64,000 bases of DNA from Brucella pseudogrignonensis (GCF_032190615.1 NZ_JAVLAT010000001.1:1-64000); one strand, 5' to 3'; counted from the first letter of the stretch, positions 30,566 through 40,352 are shown. The notes: generated by a model from the sequence alone, not told the origin. A program made the numbers and translations.

Positions 30566-31174
30566 ATGTCGATTGAGCGCATGAAGCCTTTGATGCTTGC
30601 CGGTGTTGCTGGTTTATTCAGTACAATGGTTTCGATTTCTGCCGCCGGTGCGCAAGACGTTCCGAAGAAGGCAGCGACAACACAAGAAGAGACAAAGCCT
30701 GTAGAGGAAACAAAACCCGCAGAGCAGACACAGGATGCTGCTGACGGTGTGATTGTTCCCGATTATCGCGATGATCGGTCAACACCGCAGGCGCTGATTG
30801 AATCCTATTACAACGCTATTAATCGCAAGGAATATGCCCGCGCTTATGGCTATTACTCGGAAGAGGGGCGTGAGCCCGATTTCAAGACTTTTGCTAAAGG
30901 TTATGACGGGACCAAGAGTGTGAAGGTGGCCGTACGCAAGACTGAACCTGATCCGGGGGCAGGGCAGATTTACTGGAGTTTGCCGATTGCTATTGAGTCA
31001 GAAGATAATGATGGCAAAACGCAGGTCTATACCGGCTGTTATACGCTGAGACTCACTAACCCGGCTATGCAGGAAGTGCCGCCCTATAAGCCAATCGAGA
31101 TTATGACGGGTTCTCTGACAAAATCGCCTTTGGATATCGAGAAAAGCGTGCCTGAAAGCTGCGATGCTCCTTAA
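30566..31174 (+). CDS. Exported protein of unknown function, NTF2-like
   Basis: 202 residues from the ATG preceded by GAGGAG at six bases. A signal peptide (MSIERMKPLMLAGVAGLFST, with cleavage probably after SAAGA) is followed by a Glu/Lys/Thr-rich linker of about 35 residues, then a compact domain with TPQALIESYYNAINRKEYAR and AYGYYSEEG, which resembles an NTF2/SnoaL-like fold. Four beta strands follow with a YTGCYTLRLTNP segment. It should sit in the periplasm. The family seems conserved in Brucellaceae, but I know no function. Confidence 0.8.
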   Translation: MSIERMKPLMLAGVAGLFSTMVSISAAGAQDVPKKAATTQEETKPVEETKPAEQTQDAADGVIVPDYRDDRSTPQALIESYYNAINRKEYARAYGYYSEEGREPDFKTFAKGYDGTKSVKVAVRKTEPDPGAGQIYWSLPIAIESEDNDGKTQVYTGCYTLRLTNPAMQEVPPYKPIEIMTGSLTKSPLDIEKSVPESCDAP

Positions 31175-31247
31175 TACATAACATGCTTGACCTTGCCACG
31201 ATGGGAAGTTGTAAGGTCTTAGCCAAGTGTAGATAAGGAGTGGTTCA

Positions 31248-31448
31248 ATGGTTACTTTTTCAGTTCCAAAGATGAAATGCGGCGGTTGTGCTCAGAGTGT
31301 TACGAATGCACTGCACAAGATTGATGCCACGGCCGCTGTAGAGGTCGATCTCGATAAAAAAGAGGTCAAGTTTGATGGCTCTGCTTCGCAGGCCGACGCA
31401 CTCAATGCTCTGGCAGCGGCGGGCTATCCTGCATCTGTCGCGCAGTAA
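31248..31448 (+). CDS. Heavy-metal-associated (HMA) domain protein, CopZ-like
   Basis: 66 residues with the HMA fold only. The metal-binding motif MKCGGCAQSV has Cys11 and Cys14. It would carry copper or another soft metal in the cytoplasm. Such small proteins usually work with a P-type ATPase, but none is close by. Shine-Dalgarno AAGGAG lies before the ATG. The gene is separated from the preceding exported-protein gene by 73 bases, and a terminator stands at 31513. Confidence 0.93.
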   Translation: MVTFSVPKMKCGGCAQSVTNALHKIDATAAVEVDLDKKEVKFDGSASQADALNALAAAGYPASVAQ

Positions 31449-31783
31449 TGTGAATAGTCCGCGCGGTCTTGTGATGGCTGTTGCCTTGCAAGATATTTTT
31501 TGAGAGCTTAGTTGCCGGATGCGAATGCTTCCGGCATTTTTGTGTTTACATAAGATGATACGCGTATGCAGAGGCGACCAAGTGTTGCAGTTGGGCTCGC
31601 AATTCCTGTGTCTGATTGACTGTAAGGTCGATTTTTGCCACATCAGCGGCAAAACTGGTTTATGGTGCCGAAAATGGCAGTGAACCGTGATTGTCACCGC
31701 TTTGTCGTATAGTCATGGTTCGTGTTATCTAGGATGCCGAAAGCATAATAATCGCGCAGGCGCGATATAGAAGGATGTAGGGC
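31449..31783. other. Intergenic region with terminator and promoter
   Basis: 335 bases. Holds the terminator of the HMA gene at 31513-31542 and, nearer its right end, the promoter of the methyltransferase gene with an AAGGA ribosome binding site. No other coding frame looks real. Confidence 0.6.
31513..31542 (+). terminator. Intrinsic terminator after HMA gene
   Basis: TGCCGGA and TCCGGCA form a 7-bp stem with a 10-base loop, followed directly by TTTTTG. Confidence 0.8.
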
Positions 31784-32458
31784 ATGGCTATCTCAGCCGA
31801 TTATCAAGATCTTCGCACAAAGATGGTCGACAATCAGATCCGTACGACGGATGTAACAGACTTGAGCGTTATTGATGCTTTTCTGGCAGTCCCACGCGAA
31901 GCTTTTGTTCCGGCAAGCCGTCAGGTTCTTGCTTATATTGATGAAGATCAGCTGCTTGAGGGCGAAGGCACTGCTCCGCGCTACATCATGGAGCCATCGC
32001 CTTTTGCAAAGCTTGTGCAGCTTGCACAGGTGAAAAAGAGCGATGTCGTTCTCGATATTGGTTGCGGTACTGGTTATTCGTCTGCAATCTTTTCGGAACT
32101 CGCAGGATCAGTCATTGGCCTTGAGAGTGATTCCGCATTGGCGGCTATTGCGACTGCTCGTTTGCAGGAGCTTGGCCATGACAATGTTGTGATCGTATCA
32201 GGCAATCTGAATACAGGCTATCCGTCTGAAGCACCTTACGATGTGATTTTCATCGAAGGCGCAGTTGATTTTGTTCCCGAAGTACTTTTCAATCAGCTCA
32301 AAGAAGGTGGCCGTCTGGTTGTCGTCGAAGGACGTGGAAATGCCGGAGTTGCGCGACTTTACGTAAAAGAAAATGGCACGGCTTCAGGTCGCAGCGTTTT
32401 CAATACGGCAGTTCGTCCGCTTCCTGGTTTTGAGCGTCTTGAGCAGTTTGAATTCTGA
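31784..32458 (+). CDS. Protein-L-isoaspartate O-methyltransferase family protein
   Basis: 224 residues. The SAM-binding motif VVLDIGCGTGYSSAIFSE (about 88-105) is intact, and the preceding MVDNQIRTTDVTDLSVIDAF and VPREAFVP are typical of the alphaproteobacterial branch of the PCMT family. Members of this branch lie upstream of TolC-like genes, as here. They use S-adenosylmethionine, but whether this one repairs isoaspartate or modifies another target is not certain. An AAGGATG site precedes the ATG. It probably has its own promoter. Confidence 0.9.
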   Translation: MAISADYQDLRTKMVDNQIRTTDVTDLSVIDAFLAVPREAFVPASRQVLAYIDEDQLLEGEGTAPRYIMEPSPFAKLVQLAQVKKSDVVLDIGCGTGYSSAIFSELAGSVIGLESDSALAAIATARLQELGHDNVVIVSGNLNTGYPSEAPYDVIFIEGAVDFVPEVLFNQLKEGGRLVVVEGRGNAGVARLYVKENGTASGRSVFNTAVRPLPGFERLEQFEF

Positions 32459-32596
32459 TTTAGAGCGTGGGGCAATTCTGCAACCCTACTAAAATTGTTT
32501 GTGATAGTGGCTGCGGAAAGATGGAAATAACAAAATTTACAGGTTATTAAGTGCTTCCGAACTGATCGGTTCGATTAAAGATTCGTTTGTTCTTAT

Positions 32597-33967
32597 ATGA
32601 GGTATACGGTGTTCAAAGCGTGCAAAGGACTTATGGCGGCGGCAATACTCCTGTCTGGCACCGTTTTATCGGGTCAGGCTGCTTTGTCGGAAACGCTTAA
32701 CGGCGCGCTCATCAAAGCCTATAAGAACAATTCAACGTTAAACTCCTCGCGTGCTGGTGTGCGCGTACAGGATGAAAACGTCGCTATTGCGAAGTCTGGC
32801 TATCGTCCACAGGTGACTGGTTCTTACAATGTTGGACGCAGTAAGTCGCCAACATCGGGCTACCGCACGTCCGGGACTTACGGTATCGAACTCAATCAGA
32901 TGCTGTTTGATGGTTTTCAGACCAAGAATAACGTCGCAGCCGCTGAAACAACCGTTTTCGCGCAGCGTGAGAATCTTCGCAACACGGAGCAAAATACGCT
33001 TTTTCAGGCTGTCCAGGCCTATATGAATGTCTATCAGTTCAGGCAGATCGCTGTTCTTCGTGAAAAGAACCTGGCTGCAATGAATGAGCAGGTTCGTGCT
33101 TCACGTGCACGCCTTGATGTTGGTGAAGGCACACGTACTGACGTTGCGCAGTCAGAAGCACAACGCTCGACCGCAATTGCAGCACTTAATTCCGCGCGCG
33201 CTGATGTGAAGTCGGCGGAAGCTGCCTTTGTTCAGGTTGTCGGAGTGCAGCCAGATAGGCTTGCGGTTGCGCCTGCCGCAAAGAACCTGCCTAAAAGCCC
33301 AGATGAGGCTTATGCGAATGCGTTGAATATTCATCCCGGCATTCTGGCGACACAATATGCAGTCAACGCGCAGGGGTATAACGTCAAAGCCAAGGAAGGC
33401 GCTTTGTTGCCAACTGTTGGCTTGACCGCGAGCGCGAGTCACCTCGATACGTATTCGGGTACGAATGTTGGTGACGGCAACTCGGCATCGGTCGGTGTCG
33501 GCGTAAGCATTCCGATTTATACGGGTGGCCGTTCCTCGGCTCAGGTGCGTCAGGCTAAAGAACAGCTTGGTCAGGCACGTATTGAAGTGGATGTCATTCA
33601 GGATCAGGTGCGTCAGGCAATCGGTTCGGCATGGTCGCAGCTCGAATCTGCTCGTGCTTCGGTCAAAGCGAACCGCGATGGCATCTCCGCATCGCAGTTG
33701 GCGCTGGATGGTGTCATTGAGGAACGTAAGGTCGGTCAGCGTACAACGCTTGATGTGTTGAATGCGCAGAACAGCTTGGTCGATATTCAGATTGCGCTTG
33801 TTCAGGCTGAAGCCAATTCAATCGTTGCGAGCTATGCGCTTCTTGCTGCAAGCGGTCGCATGACAGCGCGGGATTTGCAGTTGCAGGTTGCTCAATATAA
33901 GCCAGAAGAACACTACAATGCCGTCAAGGACAAGTGGTTTGGTCTTCGTACGCCAGATGGTCGTTAA
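32597..33967 (+). CDS. bepC: TolC-family outer-membrane channel, BepC-like
   Basis: 456 residues with an N-terminal signal peptide (cleavage near SGQAALS). Two repeated outer-membrane-efflux domains show the TolC pattern: TLNGALIKAYKNNSTLNSSR at the start, GIELNQMLFDGFQTKNNVAA, and in the second repeat PIYTGGRSSAQVRQAKEQLG and RTTLDVLNAQNSLVDIQIAL. It makes the trimeric outer-membrane channel for RND and type I export systems; in Brucella the BepC channel gives resistance to bile and drugs. The PCMT-like gene before it and a terminator after it match this identity. Confidence 0.92.
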   Translation: MRYTVFKACKGLMAAAILLSGTVLSGQAALSETLNGALIKAYKNNSTLNSSRAGVRVQDENVAIAKSGYRPQVTGSYNVGRSKSPTSGYRTSGTYGIELNQMLFDGFQTKNNVAAAETTVFAQRENLRNTEQNTLFQAVQAYMNVYQFRQIAVLREKNLAAMNEQVRASRARLDVGEGTRTDVAQSEAQRSTAIAALNSARADVKSAEAAFVQVVGVQPDRLAVAPAAKNLPKSPDEAYANALNIHPGILATQYAVNAQGYNVKAKEGALLPTVGLTASASHLDTYSGTNVGDGNSASVGVGVSIPIYTGGRSSAQVRQAKEQLGQARIEVDVIQDQVRQAIGSAWSQLESARASVKANRDGISASQLALDGVIEERKVGQRTTLDVLNAQNSLVDIQIALVQAEANSIVASYALLAASGRMTARDLQLQVAQYKPEEHYNAVKDKWFGLRTPDGR

Positions 33968-33990
33968 TTGATCACTTTGGAGTTTTTTGA

Positions 33991-34014
33991 ACGGCGCCAA
34001 TGGCGCCGTTTTTG
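33991..34014 (+). terminator. Intrinsic terminator after bepC
   Basis: ACGGCGCC and GGCGCCGT form a perfect 8-bp stem with a 3-base loop followed by TTTTTG. Confidence 0.88.
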
Positions 34015-34179
34015 TTCGATTCGTGCTTTGCTCATTAATTCTTAACAAAATGATAAAGCTGTGGGTTTGGAATACACTTGCCTGTGCAGGGATTCTCAAA
34101 GTGCCGCATGTCCGATACCCTTGATCCAATGATTCTCTGCCTGAGTATGTAATTGGCAATAAGGGAAAGACGGACTGCT

Positions 34180-34905
34180 ATGGCACAAACATCGAGCGCA
34201 GCACGCGAACCGTCAATGGAAGAGATACTCGCCTCCATTCGCCGGATTATTGAAGACAGCGATGTGTCGCGTCATCCGATGCCAGCGGCGTCTGCTTTTC
34301 CAGCGCGTGGTGATGTAGCTAAGTTCCGGACACCTACACATATTCAGGATGCAGCTCCGAAAGCAGAAGAAAAGCCCGCTTTGAAGTCTGTTGTGTTCAA
34401 GGAAGAACCAGTGTTGCGCGGAGCCGTCTCTGAGCCCGCACTTGATGTGACGGTTGCGGATGCGGAAACTGAAGAAGACGATGAAGATTTTTTCGTTCTG
34501 AATGCTCAGAACGATGATAATTTCAGCGAAGTTTCGGAGCCTGTCGCTAAATTAGACGATGCTCCATCGCTTGAAACGCAGATTGCCAGCGAGTTGAATA
34601 TAGCGCAGACTGAGCAAGTTACTGTTTTACCAGCAGAAGCACCGGTTATTGCGAAGGAAGAGCCTGTTAACTTGAAACCAAGTAGCACAGATCATATTTT
34701 GTCCGAGGATACAGAGCGTAAGGTATCAGCGGCGTTTCAGGACTTGAACCACGCCGTTCACTTGGAGCCGCGACGATCATTCGATGATATTGCTTCTGAG
34801 ATTCTCCGCCCCATGCTGCAAAACTGGCTTGATACCAATTTGCCGCCGCTCGTCGAACGGCTTGTTCGTGAAGAAATCGAACGCGTGGTGCGTGGCGAAC
34901 GCTGA
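34180..34905 (+). CDS. popZ: PopZ-family (DUF2497) polar organising protein
   Basis: 241 residues. Both conserved ends of the family are present: EPSMEEILASIRRIIEDSD (residues about 10-28) at the N-terminus, and DIASEILRPMLQNWLDTNLP then VERLVREEIERVVRGER at the C-terminus. The middle 150 residues are acidic, Pro-rich and probably disordered, as in PopZ. PopZ forms condensates at the cell pole that anchor chromosome origins and regulators. Its place directly upstream of valS is the same as in Caulobacter, supporting orthology. Confidence 0.9.
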   Translation: MAQTSSAAREPSMEEILASIRRIIEDSDVSRHPMPAASAFPARGDVAKFRTPTHIQDAAPKAEEKPALKSVVFKEEPVLRGAVSEPALDVTVADAETEEDDEDFFVLNAQNDDNFSEVSEPVAKLDDAPSLETQIASELNIAQTEQVTVLPAEAPVIAKEEPVNLKPSSTDHILSEDTERKVSAAFQDLNHAVHLEPRRSFDDIASEILRPMLQNWLDTNLPPLVERLVREEIERVVRGER

Positions 34906-34932
34906 TAGACAAATACCAGATTGGACCATTTG

Positions 34933-34958
34933 ACCCGTCTGTCTCACAGGCGGGTTTT
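34933..34958 (+). terminator. Intrinsic terminator between popZ and valS
   Basis: ACCCGTCTG and CAGGCGGGT form a 9-bp stem (one G-T pair) with a 5-base loop followed by TTTT. Partial termination between the two genes is likely. Confidence 0.75.
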
Positions 34959-35038
34959 CACTTTTAAGGTGATTTGTTGGCGGTTAGTTGCTATTCAGCC
35001 GTCAATCAATTCATTCCGTATTCAGACCGGATAGTTCT

Positions 35039-37771
35039 ATGCTTGAAAAGACTTATGACGCCGCGGCTGTTGAGCCGAAAATCGCTGAACGCTGGGAAGA
35101 GGCTGGCGCATTTAAAGCGGGTGCAGGTGCAAAGCCTGGCGCTGATCCATTTGCGGTTGTCATTCCTCCGCCGAACGTGACCGGATCGCTGCATATGGGC
35201 CACGCGCTCAACAATACGATTCAGGACATTATGGTCCGTTTCGAGCGTATGCGCGGCAAGAATGTTCTTTGGCAACCGGGCATGGACCATGCGGGTATTG
35301 CGACGCAGATGGTAGTTGAGCGTCAGCTTGCGGAGCGTCAGGAACCAAACCGCCATGCTATGGGCCGTGAAAAATTCATTGAGCGTATCTGGCAGTGGAA
35401 GTCGGAATCGGGTGGCCTGATCTCCAATCAGCTCCGTCGCCTTGGTGCATCATGTGACTGGTCGCGTGAGCGTTTCACCATGGATGAAGGTCTGTCGCGT
35501 GCGGTTCTTGAAGTTTTTGTCTCGCTCTACAAGCAGGGTCTGATTTATCGCGACAAGCGTCTGGTCAACTGGGACCCGAAGCTGCTGACAGCGATTTCCG
35601 ACATTGAAGTCGAATCCCGTGAGATCAAGGGGCATCTTTGGCATCTGCGGTATCCGCTGGAAAACGTGCCTTTCGACCCTGAGAACCCGCACACCTTTAT
35701 CGTTGTCGCTACAACGCGTCCTGAAACGATGCTGGGTGACACCGGCGTGGCGGTCAATCCGAAGGATGAGCGTTATCATGCATCCATCGGCAATAATATC
35801 GTGCTGCCGCTCGTTGGCCGCCGTATTCCGATTGTTGCCGATGATTATGCTGATCCAGAAGCGGGTTCGGGTGCGGTTAAAATCACGCCTGCGCACGACT
35901 TCAACGATTTTGAAGTCGGTAAGCGCAACGATCTGCGTGTGATCAATATCCTTACGCCAGAAGCAGCGATCACGTTGAAAGACAACGTTGATTTCCTTGA
36001 AGGTCTGGAACTCACACACGAGCTCACTGCGCTCATCAAAGAGTTTGAAGGACTGGATCGTTTTGCAGCGCGCAAGCGTCTTATCGAAACGCTTGAAGAG
36101 CAGGGCTATCTGGAAAAGATCGAAGATCACACACATGCGGTTCCGCATGGTGATCGCGGCGGCGTGCCGATTGAGCCATATTTGACGGATCAGTGGTATG
36201 TGAATGCTGCCGAACTCGCAAAGCCAGCCATGGCTGCGGTTCGTGATGGTCGCACGCAGATCGTGCCAAAAAACTGGGAAAAGACCTATTTCGACTGGAT
36301 GGAAAACATTCAGCCATGGTGCGTTTCGCGTCAGCTCTGGTGGGGTCATCAGATTCCGGCATGGTATGGACCTGACGGCAAGTGGTTTGTTGAGAAGAGC
36401 GAAGAAGAAGCAAAAGCTGCCGCTCTTGCGCATTACGGCGAAGAGGTTTCTCTGGAACGCGACACAGACGTTCTGGATACGTGGTTCTCGTCTGGTCTCT
36501 GGCCGTTTTCAACGCTTGGATGGCCAGACAAGACACCAGAACTCGCAGCCTATTACCCAACCAGCGTTCTCGTTACTGGCTTTGATATCCTGTTCTTCTG
36601 GGTTGCCCGTATGATGATGATGGGCATGCATTTCATGGAAGAGATTCCGTTCCATACGGTTTATCTCCATGCGCTCGTGCGCGATAAGCACGGCGCGAAA
36701 ATGTCGAAGTCTAAGGGCAACGTTATCGATCCGCTTGAACTGATGGACGAATATGGCGCGGATGCTTTGCGCTTTACGCTTGCCATCATGGCTGCTCAGG
36801 GTCGCGACGTGAAGCTCGATCCAGCACGTATTGCTGGTTATCGTAACTTTGGAACCAAGCTTTGGAACGCAACACGCTTTGCTCAGATGAATGGCGTTAA
36901 GCTTGATCCGAACTTCAAGCCGGATGATGCGAAGCTTGCAGTCAATCGCTGGATTCTCACGGAACTGACCAAGGCAACCCGAGCAGTGACTGAAGGTATT
37001 GCGAACTACCGCTTTAACGAAGCGGCAGGTGCAGCCTATCGCTTTGTCTGGAACCAGTTCTGCGATTGGTATCTGGAACTGCTCAAGCCAATCTTTATGG
37101 GCGAAGACGAGGCGGCAAAGGCTGAGGCACAGGCAACGGCGGCTTATTGTCTGGATGAGATCTACAAGATGCTTCATCCATTTATGCCATTCATGACCGA
37201 AGAGCTTTGGACGCTGACCGCGGGTGAAGGCGCAAAGCGCGATAGCGTTCTGGCACTGGCAGAATGGCCGCAATTGTCGTTCGAAGACGAAGAGTCTGCG
37301 ACCGACATTAACTGGCTGGTTGATCTCGTCATGGGCATTCGTTCCGTTCGTGCGGAAATGAACGTGCCTGCTGGTGCGGTGGCTCCAATTGTGGTTCTCG
37401 AAGCCAATGCTGCAACACTTGACCGCTTCGCGCGACACGATGCGGCAATCAAGCGTCTGGCGCGTGTGGAGTCGGTTTCCTTTGCTGAAGAGGCACCAAA
37501 GGGCTCTGCTCAGCTCGTTCATGGCGAAGCAACAATCTGCTTGCCTCTCGGCAGCTTGATTGACCTCAAGGCCGAAGCTGCTCGTATGGCCAAGGAAGCG
37601 GGCAAAATCGCTGCTGAAATGGAAAAGATCGAGAAGAAGCTTTCCAATGAAAAGTTCGTAGCGAACGCAAAGGAAGAGGTCGTTCAGGCTGATCGTGAGC
37701 GTCTGGCCGAACTGAAAGAAGCAGCCGCCCGTGTCGCGACCGCTGAAGCACGCATTCGTGAAGCCGGGTAA
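35039..37771 (+). CDS. valS: Valyl-tRNA synthetase
   Basis: 910 residues from the ATG of MLEKTYDAAAVEPKIAERWE; the frame is open 17 codons further without family similarity. It attaches valine to tRNA-Val and edits threonyl-tRNA. The class I signatures are present: PNVTGSLHMGHA (HMGH at 52-55) and KMSKSKGNVIDP (about 554-565). The editing domain occupies residues about 190-330 and a C-terminal coiled coil the last 65 (EAARMAKEAGKIAAEMEKIE). Complete and typical. Confidence 0.97.
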   Translation: MLEKTYDAAAVEPKIAERWEEAGAFKAGAGAKPGADPFAVVIPPPNVTGSLHMGHALNNTIQDIMVRFERMRGKNVLWQPGMDHAGIATQMVVERQLAERQEPNRHAMGREKFIERIWQWKSESGGLISNQLRRLGASCDWSRERFTMDEGLSRAVLEVFVSLYKQGLIYRDKRLVNWDPKLLTAISDIEVESREIKGHLWHLRYPLENVPFDPENPHTFIVVATTRPETMLGDTGVAVNPKDERYHASIGNNIVLPLVGRRIPIVADDYADPEAGSGAVKITPAHDFNDFEVGKRNDLRVINILTPEAAITLKDNVDFLEGLELTHELTALIKEFEGLDRFAARKRLIETLEEQGYLEKIEDHTHAVPHGDRGGVPIEPYLTDQWYVNAAELAKPAMAAVRDGRTQIVPKNWEKTYFDWMENIQPWCVSRQLWWGHQIPAWYGPDGKWFVEKSEEEAKAAALAHYGEEVSLERDTDVLDTWFSSGLWPFSTLGWPDKTPELAAYYPTSVLVTGFDILFFWVARMMMMGMHFMEEIPFHTVYLHALVRDKHGAKMSKSKGNVIDPLELMDEYGADALRFTLAIMAAQGRDVKLDPARIAGYRNFGTKLWNATRFAQMNGVKLDPNFKPDDAKLAVNRWILTELTKATRAVTEGIANYRFNEAAGAAYRFVWNQFCDWYLELLKPIFMGEDEAAKAEAQATAAYCLDEIYKMLHPFMPFMTEELWTLTAGEGAKRDSVLALAEWPQLSFEDEESATDINWLVDLVMGIRSVRAEMNVPAGAVAPIVVLEANAATLDRFARHDAAIKRLARVESVSFAEEAPKGSAQLVHGEATICLPLGSLIDLKAEAARMAKEAGKIAAEMEKIEKKLSNEKFVANAKEEVVQADRERLAELKEAAARVATAEARIREAG

Positions 37772-37804
37772 TTAAAAACCGTTTCAGGTTTTTGTGCGAA
37801 TCAT

Positions 37805-37843
37805 AAGCATCCGCTGGTTTCATCAGCGGGTGCTTTATTTATT
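37805..37843 (+). terminator. Intrinsic terminator after valS
   Basis: A 12-bp stem with one G-T pair (37805-37816 with 37824-37835) and a 7-base loop, followed by TATTTATT. Confidence 0.85.
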
Positions 37844-38167
37844 GGAGTTGTATTCGCATCGGGCTTTTTAGACTCTAGCGCTCATCGAACTCGCATTTCG
37901 ATTGTTTTTTGATGTTGTTGCGCTTTGGCAACAAGGCGAAAAATGGGCGTAAAAAGGGCGAAAAACGGCATAAATGTCGTGGAGTTATCTTGAAAGTTTA
38001 GAGATTTTAGAAATTGTACCTATCATTTTGGGATTTTCGTCATATCCCTGTTTCGCTACCCATTCGCACATAAATTAAAGCACCTTGCGGGTTTAAACAT
38101 TCCTGATTTACGTTTGCGTCAAAGTAAAAATATCGGGATCGCTACATTGTGTTTGGGAGGACATCTT
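37844..38167. promoter_or_regulatory. Upstream region of the FadL-like porin gene
   Basis: 324 bases, AT-rich, without a coding frame. It presumably holds the porin promoter and its long leader. A GGGAGGAC ribosome binding site ends the region. I cannot place the promoter exactly. Confidence 0.5.
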
Positions 38168-39418
38168 ATGAAGGTTAAGAACCTGACAGTTGCTGGTATA
38201 GCCACTGTTCTGCTGGGAAGCACCATTAGCGCGAATGCGGGTGGATTAGAGCGCAGTTCTCAGGATTTCGACATTCTGTTTGAACAAGGAACTGTCCTAG
38301 ACACCACTGGTACGTTTGTATCGCCACAGAGAAAGCTGAAAAATATTCGTGGTTCACAGGTTGGTGCTTTGACGCCTAACGGAAACCCATTCAGTGGTGG
38401 GGCATATAAAACGGAAGTGGACGAGGCGAAAAGCTATTGGGTTCCCAAGTTTTCTGCCAAAGTTGACCTTACGGACGATCTTGCCTGTGCCGCCCAGTAT
38501 CGTCAGCCATGGGGTATTCATACTGACGTTGGAACCGGGACTGTTCGTAGCTTCGTCGCGATTGAGCAGAAGATTTCGTCACACGACTATGGTTTGAACT
38601 GTTCCTATCGCTTCGCTGCCGGTGAAAAAGGATATTTCCGTATTCTTGGCGGCGTCAGCTATCAGGAGCTAAAGGGTGAACAGACGAAGCTCATTCCTCC
38701 ATTTGGTCAGCCGTTTGGTGGAGATTGGCGCATTGCGTCTTTGGATGTTGAAGATAAGTCAGTAGGCTGGCGCATCGGTGCTGCTTACGAGCTTCCTGAA
38801 TATGCGATTCGTGCAAGCGTTGTTTATCAGTCTGAAGTGAAGTATTCACTTGATGGAACTATTGGCAACCTGGCTATCAACCCATTCACGAATGCAAGCA
38901 TACCAATTGCCGTTGAAGGCGATGTTTCTACGCCACAGTCGGTTGAGTTCAAATTTCAGACCGGTATCGCTCCAGATTGGTTGGCATTTGGTTCGGTGAA
39001 GTGGACCGATTGGTCAACTATCACTGATGTAAACTTCCTTGCGAAGGCCAATCAGGTTGTTCCTCAGGGGCAGAAAATTACAGGTCTCAATCTTTATTAT
39101 CAGGATGGCTGGACTGTTAGCGGTGGCGTTGGACATAAGTTCAACGACCAGTGGTCTGCTGCGGCGACGGTGACATGGGATCGTGGAACCACGACTGGTC
39201 TTACGTCACAGACAGATATTTGGCTGTTTGGTTTGGGTACAAATTACAAAGCGACAGATAATTTTGAAGTTCGACTCGCAGGTGCAGCGGGTTGGCTGAC
39301 GTCTGGAGAGATCGACGATACCGTGGTGAATGGAGTACCTAGCGGTAGCGGATCAAAGGGCGATTTCGGCAATGACTTTGTTGGCGCTTTGTCCTTGACA
39401 GCTAAAGTCAAATTCTGA
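38168..39418 (+). CDS. FadL/OmpP1/TodX-family outer-membrane protein
   Basis: 416 residues. Signal peptide of about 22 residues (cleavage after SANAGG or SANA), then FadL-type N-terminal hatch sequence (GGLERSSQDFDILFEQGTVL) and a 14-strand barrel ending with a C-terminal phenylalanine (SLTAKVKF), as outer-membrane proteins do. This family lets long-chain fatty acids or other hydrophobic molecules cross the outer membrane. The start is set by GGGAGGAC before the ATG. A strong bidirectional terminator follows. Confidence 0.92.
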   Translation: MKVKNLTVAGIATVLLGSTISANAGGLERSSQDFDILFEQGTVLDTTGTFVSPQRKLKNIRGSQVGALTPNGNPFSGGAYKTEVDEAKSYWVPKFSAKVDLTDDLACAAQYRQPWGIHTDVGTGTVRSFVAIEQKISSHDYGLNCSYRFAAGEKGYFRILGGVSYQELKGEQTKLIPPFGQPFGGDWRIASLDVEDKSVGWRIGAAYELPEYAIRASVVYQSEVKYSLDGTIGNLAINPFTNASIPIAVEGDVSTPQSVEFKFQTGIAPDWLAFGSVKWTDWSTITDVNFLAKANQVVPQGQKITGLNLYYQDGWTVSGGVGHKFNDQWSAAATVTWDRGTTTGLTSQTDIWLFGLGTNYKATDNFEVRLAGAAGWLTSGEIDDTVVNGVPSGSGSKGDFGNDFVGALSLTAKVKF

Positions 39419-39435
39419 TCTCTGCATCGTAAAAG

Positions 39436-39464
39436 AAAAGCCCGGCATTGCCGGGCTTTTTTGT
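39436..39464. terminator. Bidirectional terminator between porin and dehydrogenase genes
   Basis: AAAAGCCCGGC and GCCGGGCTTTT form a long stem with a 3-base loop and T-runs on both strands. It ends both converging genes. Confidence 0.9.
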
Positions 39465-39476
39465 TTTAATAGCCAA

Positions 39477-40352
39477 TCACTTTTCAAGTCTTGCAAGCAG
39501 GGATGACGTATCCCATCGGCCGCCACCAAGCTTCTGGACTTCCTTGTAAAACTGGTCGACAAGAGCCGTTACTGGCAGCGATGCACCGTTTCGATCAGCT
39601 TCATCAAGGCAGATGCCAAGATCTTTGCGCATCCAGTCGACGGCAAAACCGAACTCATATTTGCCTTCGTTCATAGTGCCGTGGCGATTTTCCATCTGCC
39701 ATGAGCCTGCAGCGCCCTTGGAAATAATGCCGATGAGTTTTTCGATATCAAGCCCAGCTTTCTTGCCAAAATGAATGCCTTCAGAAAGTCCCTGTACCAG
39801 ACCGGCGATGCAGATTTGGTTGACCATTTTTGCAAGCTGGCCTGAACCAACAGGACCCATCAGGCCTACCGAACGGGCGTAAGCTTCAATGATCGGCTTT
39901 GCGCGTTCAAAAATATCTTCGGATGCACCAACCATGACCGTGAGCACACCATTTTCAGCGCCGGCCTGTCCGCCGGAAACCGGGGCATCAATGAAATGAA
40001 AGCCACGTTTTTGAGCTTCCGCATCGAGTTCACGGGCAACTTCTGCTGAAGCAGTCGTGTTATCAATGAATACGGCATCTTTCTTCATCGTTGAGAAAGC
40101 GCCATCCGACCCCGTTGTCACCTGACGCAGATCGTCATCATTGCCTACGCAGCAGAAGATAAAGTCAGCATCACGCGCAGCTTCAGCGGGAGTGGTCGCA
40201 TGTTTACCACTGAACTGTTCAGCCCATTTGATAGCTTTCGTACCCGTGCGATTGAAGACGGTGACATCATGGCCACCTTTTACTTTCAGATGGCCAGCCA
40301 TTGGATAGCCCATCACGCCGAGGCCGAGAAAGGCCACTTTAATTGCCGTCAT
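39477..40352 (-). CDS. NAD(P)-dependent beta-hydroxyacid dehydrogenase (GarR/MmsB-like)
   Basis: 291 residues. The Rossmann motif FLGLGVMGYPMAGHL (about 8-22) is followed by FNRT, which favours NADP; the substrate-binding VDAPVSGGQAGAENG (here FIDAPVSGG) and the GSGQLAKMVNQI with catalytic Lys (about 174) complete the 3-hydroxyisobutyrate dehydrogenase family pattern. The substrate is likely a short 3-hydroxyacid such as 3-hydroxyisobutyrate or tartronate semialdehyde. Transcribed leftward, with the two inverted repeats upstream of its start. Confidence 0.92.
   Translation of the reverse strand: MTAIKVAFLGLGVMGYPMAGHLKVKGGHDVTVFNRTGTKAIKWAEQFSGKHATTPAEAARDADFIFCCVGNDDDLRQVTTGSDGAFSTMKKDAVFIDNTTASAEVARELDAEAQKRGFHFIDAPVSGGQAGAENGVLTVMVGASEDIFERAKPIIEAYARSVGLMGPVGSGQLAKMVNQICIAGLVQGLSEGIHFGKKAGLDIEKLIGIISKGAAGSWQMENRHGTMNEGKYEFGFAVDWMRKDLGICLDEADRNGASLPVTALVDQFYKEVQKLGGGRWDTSSLLARLEK

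Noticed and set aside
35450..36433. 327-codon open frame on the minus strand inside valS
   Set aside because: Same reason: complementary to conserved valS coding sequence, no family features, no ribosome site.
36509..37522. 337-codon open frame on the minus strand inside valS
   Set aside because: It lies wholly opposite a complete, well-conserved valS and its translation has no domain or start signal. It is a shadow of GC-rich codon choice.
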